Assembly (NCBI RefSeq): GCF_050753345.1
Contig: NZ_JBLZFX010000017.1
Coordinates: forward strand, 1-64,000
Origin: Alkalinema pantanalense
GTDB lineage: Bacteria > Cyanobacteriota > Cyanobacteriia > Leptolyngbyales > Leptolyngbyaceae
DNA length: 64,000 bases
Direction: 5' to 3'
The position numbers and the translations under genes are program-made. Shown piece by piece: positions 8,194-17,536 of the stretch. The stretch's first letter is position 1, and every line of letters starts with the position of its first letter. The notes beneath the pieces were generated by a model that worked only from the letters and a program-made list of their open reading frames with translations, ran no database searches and was not told the origin of the DNA.

Positions 8194-9333
8194 TTGATTG
8201 ACTTTTATTCTACGATCGTCCGTCCTATTCTGTTTTCTGGCCTCAAGGCTGACCCAGAATGGCTGCATCACCAAACCCTAGAGAGGTTGCATTGGTTGGA
8301 TGCTAAAGCGCCGATGAGTCTTCGCCTGTGGCTGATGCAGCGGATGGAGGCTATTTATGGGCTGTCTGAGCCGCGATTAAACCAGACGCTTTGGGACTGT
8401 CCGTTTACAAACCCGATCGGGTTGGCGGCAGGCTTTGATAAGGATGGGATGGCGGCGGGAATTTGGCCTGCCTTTGGTTTTGGGTTTGCTGAGGTGGGCA
8501 CGGTGACGGCTCAAGCTCAGCCGGGAAACCCAAAACCTAGGTTGTTTCGTTTGATGGATGATTGGGCCGCATTAAACCGTATGGGGTTCAATAACCAAGG
8601 GGCCACCGCCCTCGCCCATCAATTAAGTGGACATCGGGCTAGACCACAGCAGTTCCCGATCGGGATCAACCTGGGCAAGTCTAAAATCACGCCTCTTGAG
8701 GAGGCTGCGCAGGATTACTTAGCCAGCTTTCAGCAGTTAAAAGCGCTGGGTGATTATTTCGTGGTCAATGTCAGTTCGCCCAATACACCGGGCTTGCGAT
8801 CGCTCCAGTCGATCGATCAACTAGAACCCATCTTTGCGGCACTTCAACAGGAAAATTGCGATCGCAAACCGCTCTTGGTGAAAATTGCGCCGGATTTGGC
8901 CGATGAGGATATTCGGGCTGTGGTGGACTTGGCCCAACAATATCAACTTGCGGGCATGATTGCAACGAATACAACGATTCGGCGGGATGGTCTGACAACG
9001 AAAATTTTGGCCGCGACCGGAAAATCTGTCCAAGAAGAAGCGGGGGGGATCAGTGGCGCACCTGTGAAGGCGAGATCAACGGAGGTGATCCGGCTAATTT
9101 ACCAACAGACCCAAGGGCGTTTACCAATTGTTGGCGTGGGAGGAATTTTTACGGCTGAGGACGCCTGGGAGAAAATTACGGCTGGAGCGAGTTTGCTACA
9201 GGTCTACACGGGATGGATCTATGAAGGGCCCGGTATGGTTAAGCGAATTCTGCAAGGACTGGTTCAAAAAATGGATGCAGTGGGTTTGGTCTCGATCTCC
9301 GATGCTGTAGGGTTGGATCACCGTGTTCCATAG
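8194..9333 (+). CDS. pyrD: Quinone-dependent dihydroorotate dehydrogenase (class 2)
   Basis: It oxidises dihydroorotate to orotate in pyrimidine synthesis, passing electrons to quinone at the membrane. The N-terminal helical extension (residues about 1-65) is the class 2 quinone tunnel and membrane-association region. The barrel follows with GLAAGFDKDG (77-86), GIGINLGKSK-like FMN contacts near 157-164, NVSSPNTPGLRSLQ (192-205, with the class 2 catalytic Ser) and GVGGI near the C-terminal phosphate site. The length of 379 residues is normal. The start is TTG at 8194, which precedes a normal class 2 N-terminus; no better in-frame ATG exists. It is monocistronic: the next gene is convergent and a shared terminator lies at 9384. 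Confidence 0.95.
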   Translation: MIDFYSTIVRPILFSGLKADPEWLHHQTLERLHWLDAKAPMSLRLWLMQRMEAIYGLSEPRLNQTLWDCPFTNPIGLAAGFDKDGMAAGIWPAFGFGFAEVGTVTAQAQPGNPKPRLFRLMDDWAALNRMGFNNQGATALAHQLSGHRARPQQFPIGINLGKSKITPLEEAAQDYLASFQQLKALGDYFVVNVSSPNTPGLRSLQSIDQLEPIFAALQQENCDRKPLLVKIAPDLADEDIRAVVDLAQQYQLAGMIATNTTIRRDGLTTKILAATGKSVQEEAGGISGAPVKARSTEVIRLIYQQTQGRLPIVGVGGIFTAEDAWEKITAGASLLQVYTGWIYEGPGMVKRILQGLVQKMDAVGLVSISDAVGLDHRVP

Positions 9334-9383
9334 CGGGTCTGCCTGAGGGCGACGATACCATAGGGCGATTCCAACCGATAAAC

Positions 9384-9425
9384 TGGGCGATCTAATCTAG
9401 CAGTGGGTTGATCGCCCAATTTTAT
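9384..9425. terminator. Bidirectional intrinsic terminator between pyrD and glycosyltransferase gene
   Basis: TGGGCGATC (9384-9392) pairs with GATCGCCCA (9410-9418), and AATTTTAT follows on the plus strand. The neighbouring genes converge here, so it can serve both. Confidence 0.7.
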
Positions 9426-9472
9426 CTTCCCCAAGAACCAGCGCTGGGTCAGGGTAACGACCTTACGGATCC

Positions 9473-10843
9473 TTAGGATGCCTTGATGAGCGTGGGATGG
9501 CTGAGAGATTGGGCTAACATGCGGCGATACAAATTACTCAATTGTGCGCCGACACCAGCCCAGCTAAAGTTTTGATGTACCCGTGCAGCCGCCTGACGCC
9601 GTAGCTTTTGAGTCCAGAGATCATCTGTTAACAGGCGATCGATGGCAGCCGTAAAGCCTTCTACATCCTGAGGGGGCACGAGTAAACCCGTTTCTTCAGG
9701 AATGACGGTGAACTTCAAGCCGCCAACATCAGAAGCAACAACGGGGGTACCGCAGGCCATTGCTTCCACAGCGACTAGACCAAAGGGTTCGTAATGGCTG
9801 GGAATCGCACAGACATCTGCAGCGGTGTAGTACAACGGCAAGCGATCGTGGCCAATTTGTCCGGCAAAAACGGTGCAATCGGCAATGCCAAGTTCCTGGG
9901 TCAGTTGCTCAATGCGGCAACGCTCTTGGCCGTCGATATTGTTCGGGTCACTGCCGCCGACAATGACCAGTTTTTTTGGGGTGCTGTCCGGGGTTTGCAA
10001 TTGCGCAAAGGCACGGACTAGGGTTTCAATTCCTTTGCGGGGGTCAAAGCGTCCAACATAGAGCACGATCGACTCCTCAGCGGTAAACCCAAGTTGGTGT
10101 CGTGCGTCATTTCTGGATTGACGATGGAACCGCTCGATATCGGTACCACAGGGAATGATTTCGACATAACCGTCTTGGGAGACGAGCGATCGTAGATGTT
10201 CTAGTTCTTGGGGACTGGTGGACACCACACAATCACCGGATTCGAGAATGGCTTGTTCGACCTGTAGGCGGGTGTGGGCAATGGGGGGCTTGTGTTCTAC
10301 GGTTTTATATTTAACGGATCCCAGGGAGTGGTAGGTATGAATTAACTGAATGTTGCTCCGTTGCTTCAGTTGTAGGCCGACCCAAGCAGACATCCAATAA
10401 TTCGTGTGAATCAAGGGATAGTTTGTGCCTTCTTTGGTTTGGAATTTCTGAAACGCTTCCACGAATTCGGGCAAGTATTGAAACAAATTATCCCGCGCAA
10501 TGAATTCTTCTGGGCCTGCGGTTAAACGAATTGTGCGACAACCGGGGGCATGGTGCACGATTTTGGGCTGGTCGGCATGGCTCTTACGGGTAAACATATC
10601 CACTTGCCAACCCAGTTTAGCGAGGGCTTCCCCGACTTCGCGCACATACACATTCTGGCCACCTGCTTCTTCTCGACCAATTTCTACTGCTGGATCGCCA
10701 TGGACTGAAATGAGCGCGATCGATTGGCGCGATCGGGGACTGGAAGCTGCAAAGTCTGGAAATTTGGTTTGCGAGACTTTGGGCTGTAAATTGGTTTGGA
10801 GAATTTTAGATACTAATGGTTGACTGTTGGACTTAGACATCAT
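9473..10843 (-). CDS. GT4-family glycosyltransferase (sucrose-phosphate-synthase-like)
   Basis: This is a retaining GT-B glycosyltransferase. The N-terminal domain opens with IALISVHGDP and GGQNVYVREVGEALAKLGW, a signature of the sucrose synthase/sucrose-phosphate synthase/MshA branch of GT4. The C-terminal donor domain has VLYVGRFDPRKGIETLVRA and the EX7E-type loop HYEPFGLVAVEAMACGTPVV. At about 457 residues it has no phosphatase domain, unlike two-domain cyanobacterial SPS. The acceptor cannot be told from sequence: sucrose-6-phosphate synthesis or a glycolipid/polysaccharide step are both possible. I chose the ATG at 10843 because TTTTGAGGTCAAT immediately precedes it; an upstream start at 10870 lacks such a site. 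A gene-free stretch of more than 1 kb lies upstream. Confidence 0.85.
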   Translation of the reverse strand: MMSKSNSQPLVSKILQTNLQPKVSQTKFPDFAASSPRSRQSIALISVHGDPAVEIGREEAGGQNVYVREVGEALAKLGWQVDMFTRKSHADQPKIVHHAPGCRTIRLTAGPEEFIARDNLFQYLPEFVEAFQKFQTKEGTNYPLIHTNYWMSAWVGLQLKQRSNIQLIHTYHSLGSVKYKTVEHKPPIAHTRLQVEQAILESGDCVVSTSPQELEHLRSLVSQDGYVEIIPCGTDIERFHRQSRNDARHQLGFTAEESIVLYVGRFDPRKGIETLVRAFAQLQTPDSTPKKLVIVGGSDPNNIDGQERCRIEQLTQELGIADCTVFAGQIGHDRLPLYYTAADVCAIPSHYEPFGLVAVEAMACGTPVVASDVGGLKFTVIPEETGLLVPPQDVEGFTAAIDRLLTDDLWTQKLRRQAAARVHQNFSWAGVGAQLSNLYRRMLAQSLSHPTLIKAS

Positions 10844-11800
10844 ATTGACCTCAAAACGATGGATATTCAATGCACTTGATAATCAGACTCTATGAGGGTC
10901 AGATTATCTAATTGTTAATCTCGAAAAAAACGAATCAACTATGCATTCAGGAACAGGATTAGGTTTTGACGCTTATCACTCCTGTTAGTACTTAACTGTT
11001 AATCCTTAGCTAGCCGTAATTAATTAGCAGTACGAAGTATTGAGTAGTAAACGTGTTTAACTTCATGGCTGACTTTATTTGCGACTTCATAGCCGACTTC
11101 TTAATTTCAATGAATGGGTGTCAATCAATACACTGTTGATTCAATGAGCAATAGATGAATAATGCAACAATTGAGCTAAAATAATCGCGCTAAGAGCATT
11201 TAACTAGAAGAAGCTAAAATAGCAGTTAAAGGTACTCTATTGTTGAAAGCTCGTGAAGAACACACTCTAAAGAACTAGATGAAAGCCTAACTAAAGAGTG
11301 AGATTCGAAGTGTGTTGCAAAATCATCCAGAAACTAAAATCCTAATTCAGAACAGTTTCAAGTACGGAGGGGATAATAGGGAAACTCGCTTCCACCTATT
11401 AGGACTATGTGTTCGATTCATAACTAATCTCCTTAATCATCCTAACTGGTCAATAGGTTGAACCCGATCGAAAGACCTCAAGAAGTGATTAGTCCTGTAT
11501 TCAGTGACTGTGTTCTTGTATTCAGTGATTAGTACCGTATCTTTAGTACTGTGTTTGCTACATGAGTAACAAGTTGAACATCTATAACAAACAGCTTCTA
11601 CATGAAGAGTTATAGACTTATTGATTCCAGAGACAAAAGTACGGATAGCCCCACCTAAATCATTCTAAGCCCATTAAATTTCTATTAGTTTAAGAGAAAA
11701 AATCCCGATAAGGTGAATAATAAAAGCTTTTTAAAATAACTTTTCTGAGATTGAGAGTAAAAAAGAAAGGGACTTCAGACTTCCTAGGAGAGCTATCAAA
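10844..11800. other. Long AT-rich gene-free region upstream of glycosyltransferase
   Basis: Roughly 960 bp with no reading frame of note on either strand, and far fewer CGATCG sites than the surrounding genes. It holds short imperfect repeats near 11485-11560 (TGTATTCAGTGA occurs twice, 18-19 bp apart, with GATTAGT nearby). Runs such as TTAATTAGCAGTACGAAGTATTGAG give no confident promoter call. It could contain a long leader for the glycosyltransferase or unannotated small RNAs. Confidence 0.5.
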
Positions 11801-11826
11801 AAAAGGTTCGGATATCCGAACCTTTT
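11801..11826 (-). terminator. Intrinsic terminator of the methyltransferase gene
   Basis: A perfect 26 bp palindrome centred on GGATATCC has AAAAGG/CCTTTT flanks. Read on the minus strand it ends in a run of seven T, matching termination of the upstream minus-strand methyltransferase gene, about 200 bp past its stop. The spacer 11827-12022 shows no coding potential. Confidence 0.75.
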
Positions 11827-12022
11827 AAGCCTGTTTCTACTAGGAATTGTGGCTAAATACACCGTTATTGAGAATCATGGCAGTGTATTTCATGCTTTTT
11901 TTTCGTGTGTTTTTCAGCAATAACCTTTATCCTGCCTCTGTAATAAAGACTCTGATTTCTCTAGCAATGCTTCAGTGATTCTTCTTGAATTTCTGAAAAT
12001 ATTCTTTGCAATTTCTCTGAGA

Positions 12023-12976
12023 TTAGGGTGATTTAAACGACACGATCGTTCGATGGCGCGGATCACTGGCAACCGTTTTTACGTTGGTAAATCCCGTTTT
12101 TTCTAGATTCGCTTCCACATCAAAGGTGTAATATTCATCACTCCAGGGTTCTGTACTTTTCATCAACGTAAATAAAACTGGAGGCAGGTTTTGAATCACT
12201 GGAGATTTGGGATTGTTATCTACGATCGCGAAACAGCCACCGGGCCGTAGCAACCGTAACACTTCTTGGAAAATTTGGCGGGTGGCCGCTTGGGGCAGTT
12301 CATGGAGCACAAATTGCAGGGTAATTAAATCGAAGGAGGCATCGGGGAGGCCCGATCGTTCCGCTTGGGCATGGAGCCATTGGGTAATTTCATGGTTCAC
12401 ATCCCGCTGTTGCGCCACCGCTAGCATGTGGGGCGACAGATCCAGCCCGATCGTTCGCACAGGCGTCTGCTGCCGTTGTTGATAGAAGCGGTGGAGCGTA
12501 AAGGTCGAGATTCCCACGGAACAGCCGATATCCAGCACATCCTGCACGGTATCCGGGCCGCAGTCGGCTAGGACTTGGTGGAAGGTCGATCGCAGGCGAT
12601 CGTGGGCAACCTGCCAGGTTAGCGGCTCATTCTTCCAGACCCGTAATGCCATGGCATAGGTGGCGGATTCTGCTTCAAAGGCGGCATCCCAGCAGAGGTT
12701 GCCCGCATCGTAGGCGTGGAAGGGGACTTGGTAATAGTCGGGGTAGGTAACGGTGGGATTGGTAACCTCTGCCAGCCGATCCTGGAGGCCGGAAGCGGCT
12801 AAGGTGGCGTAATTTTTGCGCCATGCTACCCCATTTTTTTCAGCGGTCTTGATCAGGACTTGCCGTGCCTGCCGCTTCATCAGTTGGTAAATCGGCTTAG
12901 TTTGGATGAGGACATTGACAGCCCGTGATAAGAAATCTTCCCCAGCCCAATCTGGCTTCGTTTTGGTTGTTGTCAT
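12023..12976 (-). CDS. Class I SAM-dependent methyltransferase
   Basis: This 317-residue protein has a helical N-terminal region (about 1-125) containing YPDYYQVPFHAYDAGNLCWD, then a Rossmann methyltransferase domain. Motif I is VLDIGCSVGISTF, the acidic loop is IGLDLSPHML, and motif IV is FDLITLQFVLHEL, followed by LRLLRPGGCFAIVDN. This build resembles the cyanobacterial/plastid methyltransferase group with small hydrophobic or quinone-like substrates, but the substrate cannot be deduced. I chose the ATG at 12976 because AGGTGAGG lies just upstream; the GTG at 12988 is part of that site. It lies 60 bp downstream of the DUF255/YyaL-type gene on the same strand, so co-transcription is likely. 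Confidence 0.85.
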   Translation of the reverse strand: MTTTKTKPDWAGEDFLSRAVNVLIQTKPIYQLMKRQARQVLIKTAEKNGVAWRKNYATLAASGLQDRLAEVTNPTVTYPDYYQVPFHAYDAGNLCWDAAFEAESATYAMALRVWKNEPLTWQVAHDRLRSTFHQVLADCGPDTVQDVLDIGCSVGISTFTLHRFYQQRQQTPVRTIGLDLSPHMLAVAQQRDVNHEITQWLHAQAERSGLPDASFDLITLQFVLHELPQAATRQIFQEVLRLLRPGGCFAIVDNNPKSPVIQNLPPVLFTLMKSTEPWSDEYYTFDVEANLEKTGFTNVKTVASDPRHRTIVSFKSP

Positions 12977-13037
12977 CGTTGTCCTCACCTAATCATCTAT
13001 AAAAGTCTATTTATTCCATTGATTTAATTCTAGGATT

Positions 13038-15119
13038 TTAGGATCCCTTTGGCATTGAGTCCACAGAATAAATCGCCCGAATCTGTTCCCATAAATGATC
13101 CCACGATCGTGCGGGTTCTTGACAAGCCAATCCCTGGCACAGGAGTCCCACTGATCCTGGAGGCAGATCATGGGTCAGTTGCAAGACAGTTGTGGGGAGG
13201 TAATCCTGGGCTAATTGGGTGATGCCGTCTGGGGTGGTACGGATCAGGGTGCCATGGTGGAACCAGTCTAGGGCTGTAAATAAGCTGGGGCAGGACTGAG
13301 GCGATCGCTGAAGAATGCTACTGAAGGCCATCAGTGCTTTTTCCGCTCGATCACGATAACTTAACTGCTCTGTTAGCAGGGATAATCTGACTAGATTCGC
13401 GATCGCGATTCCGTTGGCGGAGGGGGTTGCATTATCCAAGTAACTCCGCTCCCGTAGTAACAAATCTTGGCTAGCATCCTTCGCAGTATTGAAATATCCG
13501 CCATTTTCTTCACTCCATAGATAGAGGTCAAATTCCGTTTGTACCTCGATCGCCGCAGTTAGCCAGGGATCGGCCTGATCGGGCGCGATCGCTAACGTCG
13601 CTTGGTGTAGATCTAACAAGGCTTTAATCAAAAATGCATAGTCTTCTGATTGGGCAGGAACGCTGACCTGTCCACTGTAATTTAAGCGATAGAGGCGTGA
13701 GTTTTGCCGTTGCTGGGTGAGGATAAATTGGGCACAATGGGTCGCCAAATCTAAATATTTGCTGTGGCCTAAGACCGCAGCCGCCCGTGCCAGCCCGGAA
13801 ATCATCAAGCTGTTCCACGCCAGAATCATTTTGGTGTCCGTTACGGCGGGGATGCGCCCCGGCCAAAGATAGGTTTTTGCCGCTTGATTATCGGGGGCGG
13901 GGGGGAAGGTTATTACCTGGGCTGGGATCGCGCCGTAGCGTAGGGTAAATAGTTTTTCTAGGGCCGTTTCTGCCGTCGAACTTAATGCTCCTGGGTGACT
14001 GCGTTGTAGGACATTGGAGCCTTCAAAATTGCCAGCGGGGGTGACGGTAAATTGTGCGGTGAGTTCTTGTAATTCGGCGATCGTCAGTTGGGCTTGCAGG
14101 TCGTCAAAGTGCCAAATGTAGAAGGCTCCTTCCTCGGGTTCTGCGTCATCCGGTGTTACGAAACTATCGGCATCCTGGGCGGCGTAGAAATAGCCTTCGG
14201 GCGCGGTCATTTCCCGTTGCAACCATTGGACAGTGCGATCGATCGATCGGGCAAAACTGGCGTCCTGGGTGCCCAAGCTCCAGAGGTTTGCCAAATATTC
14301 CATAATTTGGCCATTGTCGTAGAGCATTTTTTCAAAGTGGGGGACTGTCCAAGTGGGATCCACCGTATAGCGGTGAAACCCACCTGCAACGTGATCAAAA
14401 ATGCCCCCCAAGGCCAAATCTAGGCCCCGTTGCACGGCAATTTCTGCAGTATTCTCGTGGGTTTCTACGGCTAAGCGTGTGTCTCGCAGGGCCGCATCCG
14501 CATAGGGAATCATCGGAAAACTAGGGCCAGGGTTTTTGCCTGCAACAATGGATGTGCTGTAGCCTAATCCCTTGCGCAGAACGGCGAGATCGATCGCGGC
14601 ATCGGGATTGAGCAAAGCCATTTTTTGCAATCCACCCAGGATTTCTTCAGTGATTTCTCCTAGCTTTGCTTTATCTTGATCATAGAATTTACGCAATGAT
14701 TGCAACACTTGCAAAAAACCGGCCCGTCCATATTTGGGTTCGACGGGAAAATAGGTGCCGCCATAGAAGGGAATTAACTCGTCGGGCGTCAGAAAAATAT
14801 TGAGCGGCCAGCCCCCCTGCCCCGTCATCATCTGCAAGGCTTGCATGTAAATGCTATCGAGATCGGGGCGTTCTTCCCGATCGACTTTAATGGGCAAAAA
14901 GTAGGTATTGAGGTAATCCGCAATGATGGGATCGGAAAAAGCTTCGCCCTCCATCACGGTGCACCAATGACAACTGGAATAGCCGATCGAAAGAAAAATA
15001 GGTTTATTGTCCCGCCGCGCAGCTTCTAAGGCTTCATCGCACCAGTACCACCAATCGATCGGGTTATTGGCATGTTTGCGAAGATAGAGACTTTGCGCCT
15101 GGGCGAGATAATTTGGCAT
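13038..15119 (-). CDS. Thioredoxin domain-containing protein, YyaL/DUF255 family
   Basis: This 693-residue cytoplasmic protein has two parts. An N-terminal thioredoxin-like domain (about 1-165) carries SSCHWCTVM with a CxxC redox pair and the family hallmark CHWC. A long C-terminal helical region follows, built like an (alpha/alpha)6 barrel of the six-hairpin glycosidase/epimerase type. Family members occur from bacteria to mammals (SPATA20), and their chemical role is unsettled. Internal landmarks include GGWPLNIFLTPD, FDHVAGGFHRYTVDPTW and HFEKMLYDNGQ, all typical. Length is normal and no frame damage is seen. The methyltransferase gene follows closely. Confidence 0.9.
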   Translation of the reverse strand: MPNYLAQAQSLYLRKHANNPIDWWYWCDEALEAARRDNKPIFLSIGYSSCHWCTVMEGEAFSDPIIADYLNTYFLPIKVDREERPDLDSIYMQALQMMTGQGGWPLNIFLTPDELIPFYGGTYFPVEPKYGRAGFLQVLQSLRKFYDQDKAKLGEITEEILGGLQKMALLNPDAAIDLAVLRKGLGYSTSIVAGKNPGPSFPMIPYADAALRDTRLAVETHENTAEIAVQRGLDLALGGIFDHVAGGFHRYTVDPTWTVPHFEKMLYDNGQIMEYLANLWSLGTQDASFARSIDRTVQWLQREMTAPEGYFYAAQDADSFVTPDDAEPEEGAFYIWHFDDLQAQLTIAELQELTAQFTVTPAGNFEGSNVLQRSHPGALSSTAETALEKLFTLRYGAIPAQVITFPPAPDNQAAKTYLWPGRIPAVTDTKMILAWNSLMISGLARAAAVLGHSKYLDLATHCAQFILTQQRQNSRLYRLNYSGQVSVPAQSEDYAFLIKALLDLHQATLAIAPDQADPWLTAAIEVQTEFDLYLWSEENGGYFNTAKDASQDLLLRERSYLDNATPSANGIAIANLVRLSLLTEQLSYRDRAEKALMAFSSILQRSPQSCPSLFTALDWFHHGTLIRTTPDGITQLAQDYLPTTVLQLTHDLPPGSVGLLCQGLACQEPARSWDHLWEQIRAIYSVDSMPKGS

Positions 15120-15351
15120 GGTAAAAGATTAATAACAACGGATGAATCAAGGAATCAATCAGGCAACCATCCATCGACGGGGTGGCTTGAATTCGATTGT
15201 AAAAGCTCAACCGTAAAAAGTTAGAGCCGGAAAGTTAGACGGTGAAAGGTTACGTTTTTTTAAATTGTGAATCAGGAACATCAATGCACTGTGGACGCAT
15301 AGGTCATGCTGTAGGTCAGCAATCCAGGAATTGGGCTGGGATTAGCTGGGA

Positions 15352-16344
15352 CTAAACATATCCCTGCTGATAAAACCAATCAACGGCTTCTTGAATCGCT
15401 TGACGAATGGGGGTTTGGGGTAAATTTAATTCTCGCACAGCTTTGCTGGCATCATAGAACATCCGCTGTTGAGCCATGCGCACCCCATCGATCGGGACGG
15501 ATGGCGTTTTACCTAAGCGGGCCAGCAGTTTTTCATCGAGCCAAGCAACCCCAAGGGGAATCCAACTGGGAATGCTGTGCTTGGGCGCAGGCAATCCCGT
15601 CAGATCCGCCAATTCATCTAAAAATGCTTTGAGGGAAAGATTTTGGTGGCCGAGGATGTAGCGATCGCCCGATCGACCTTTTTCCAATGCCCGTAGGTGT
15701 CCCCAGCAGACATCTTGGACGTGGATAAAGTTTAATCCGGTATCCACATAGGCGGGCATTTTGCGACGTAGAAAGCGCAAAATAATGTCTCCTGTGGGGG
15801 TGGGTTTGACATCCCAGGGGCCGATCGGACTGCTGGGATTCACAATCACAATGTGTTGGCCGGATTGGGCTGCTTGAATGGCTTCCTGTTCTGCCCAGTA
15901 TTTCGATTGTTTATACACACCGATTAACTTATTTGGGGAGGATTGATAGATTTCGTTGGTGGTTGGAGCGTTGGGATCAATGCCGATCGCAGCGACGGAA
16001 CTGGTGTATACAGTGCGTTCAATCCCGGCTTGGCGTGCTGCTTGCAGAATATTCCGGGTGCCTAATACATTGGCTTGGTAGAGCAACTCTCGATCGCGCT
16101 GCCAGAGAGAATAATGGGCTGCTACATGGAAGAGTGCTTCACAACCTTGTAACAAGCGAACTAAGTTGGGATCGGTTAAATCCCCTTCGACGAGTTCCAA
16201 ATTTTCGTCATGATCTAAATCTGCTAGATTGGTGCGCGATCGCTGGGGCCGCACTAAGGCTCGTACGCTGTACCCTTGAGCCAACAATAGCCGCACGAGA
16301 TTGGCTCCCACAAAACCCGTGCCACCCGTCACAAATGCTTTCAT
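15352..16344 (-). CDS. hpnA: NAD(P)-dependent epimerase/reductase, HpnA-like (hopanoid-associated)
   Basis: This extended short-chain dehydrogenase has GGTGFVGANL at residues 7-16 (dinucleotide-binding) and a YKQSK catalytic YxxxK near 144-148. Substrate-loop residues NPSSPIGPWDVKPTPTG are characteristic of the hopanoid-associated sugar epimerase HpnA group, and length (330) and overall layout match. In hopanoid producers HpnA is assumed to act on the sugar or side chain of extended hopanoids. No squalene-hopene cyclase lies in this window. A phosphorylase-like gene resembling HpnG lies 1.2 kb away on the other strand, which mildly supports the link. Confidence in the SDR family is high; the specific role is an inference. 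Confidence 0.8.
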   Translation of the reverse strand: MKAFVTGGTGFVGANLVRLLLAQGYSVRALVRPQRSRTNLADLDHDENLELVEGDLTDPNLVRLLQGCEALFHVAAHYSLWQRDRELLYQANVLGTRNILQAARQAGIERTVYTSSVAAIGIDPNAPTTNEIYQSSPNKLIGVYKQSKYWAEQEAIQAAQSGQHIVIVNPSSPIGPWDVKPTPTGDIILRFLRRKMPAYVDTGLNFIHVQDVCWGHLRALEKGRSGDRYILGHQNLSLKAFLDELADLTGLPAPKHSIPSWIPLGVAWLDEKLLARLGKTPSVPIDGVRMAQQRMFYDASKAVRELNLPQTPIRQAIQEAVDWFYQQGYV

Positions 16345-16640
16345 GGTTTAGGAAGCACAATTGTTACGTAACAATTTCCTATTGTTACAGGTTTTGCCAG
16401 GAATTCTTTACGTTTTCGGATTGCAAAATGGCTAAAGCAATGGATGGAATAGTCTATTCATAGGCTTTTGAGCGATTTTTGTACGATCGCTCACGCCTAA
16501 TTTGTGGATGATGCAGGATTGAAAAAATGAAAAGACTACCCGTAAAATACCGATGAACACTGTTTTTTCAACATTGTTTCGATATTGTTTCGATCGTGCA
16601 TAGGTTTGAGTTCGTAATCCGATGATGATTTCCGGGGGCT

Positions 16641-16692
16641 ACGGTCTAGATCTATGGTCTGGATCTTATGGTCTGGATCGACGGTCTGGGGC
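16641..16692. repeat. Four imperfect ~14 bp tandem units in intergenic 16345-16768
   Basis: The units ACGGTCTAGATCT, ATGGTCTGGATCTT, ATGGTCTGGATCG and ACGGTCTGGGG follow one another. The surrounding 424 bp between the divergent hpnA-like gene and the secreted-protein gene has no convincing reading frame. A short minus-strand frame here has no ribosome binding site and is carried largely by the repeat. Confidence 0.7.
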
Positions 16693-16768
16693 CACTTGAG
16701 TCCATTGTCTGAGGGGAGTTCTTGCAAGAGTCTATTGATACCCTTGGTATAACTAGGAGATCATTTGT

Positions 16769-17452
16769 ATGGTGCTGACCTACCGCAGCTTAGTTCATTC
16801 TTTGCGCAAAATTTCCGATCGCTCCATCCATGGAACAGGTCGCTCTTTCTGGATAGCGGGGATTGTGGGGGTATTTGCCCTGAGCGGTTCGATCGTGCGC
16901 TTGGCTGAAGCGAAGACCCGGCCCACGACGGCCACCGTTCAGCGCGCTTCTGCTGGTGTAAAAGCTACTAAAACAACGAAATCTAAAGCGACTAAGCCCC
17001 AAAAAACAGTCTCTCTAAAACGACAATCTTCTCCTCGGCATCAGGGGCAGAAACTAGCAGTCAATCCCAGCGCCAAGCCGCAATCGGTGAAAACCATTTC
17101 CCAGGTTGCGCTGCCCAAGGCAAAAACCCGTAGTTCGATCGGCACCCTAGCCACCCGCAGCTATCCCCAGGATTGGTGTTTGGTCACGACGGGGGAAACG
17201 GCGCTTTTCCGGGATGCGAGGGATCAAGTCGATATTTTCTGTGGGGGTGATCAGCCTGCTTTGGAGGTTACTCCAACGGCGGTACAAAGTTTTTTCCCGT
17301 CTCCCCCAAAATCTTCAAGTTCCCTGCGAGTTTTACCGATGGGTTCCTGTGATTCCCAACGCCGTGATGTGTTTAAAGCGCAGAATAATCAAGTTTTTGC
17401 AGGGGATCCGAAACGCTATGGGGTTGACATTGTTTGTATGAGTACCCGTTAA
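16769..17452 (+). CDS. Hypothetical exported protein
   Basis: This 227-residue protein starts at an ATG with TAGGAGAT upstream. Residues about 24-48 (SFWIAGIVGVFALSGSIVRL, followed by AEA) form a signal peptide or single anchor after a basic stretch. A low-complexity Lys/Thr/Ser/Pro-rich linker (about 50-130) follows. The C-terminal part has four Cys (WCLV, IFCGG, GSCDSQ, IVCMS) that could form disulfides in the periplasm. I recognise no family. The layout suggests an envelope protein tethered by a disordered basic linker. A short hairpin (TACCCG/CGGGTA) spans the stop codon. Confidence 0.7.
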   Translation: MVLTYRSLVHSLRKISDRSIHGTGRSFWIAGIVGVFALSGSIVRLAEAKTRPTTATVQRASAGVKATKTTKSKATKPQKTVSLKRQSSPRHQGQKLAVNPSAKPQSVKTISQVALPKAKTRSSIGTLATRSYPQDWCLVTTGETALFRDARDQVDIFCGGDQPALEVTPTAVQSFFPSPPKSSSSLRVLPMGSCDSQRRDVFKAQNNQVFAGDPKRYGVDIVCMSTR

Positions 17453-17536
17453 GAAAGCGGGTAGGAGATGGGAGGATTTGCGGGCGGGGTCGGTGCAAAA
17501 CCATGGCACACTCTAGAAGACCTGGATTGTGGCTGA

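Noticed and set aside
16536..16727. 63-codon minus-strand frame upstream of the secreted protein
   Set aside because: Largely built from the ~14 bp tandem repeat; no ribosome binding site.
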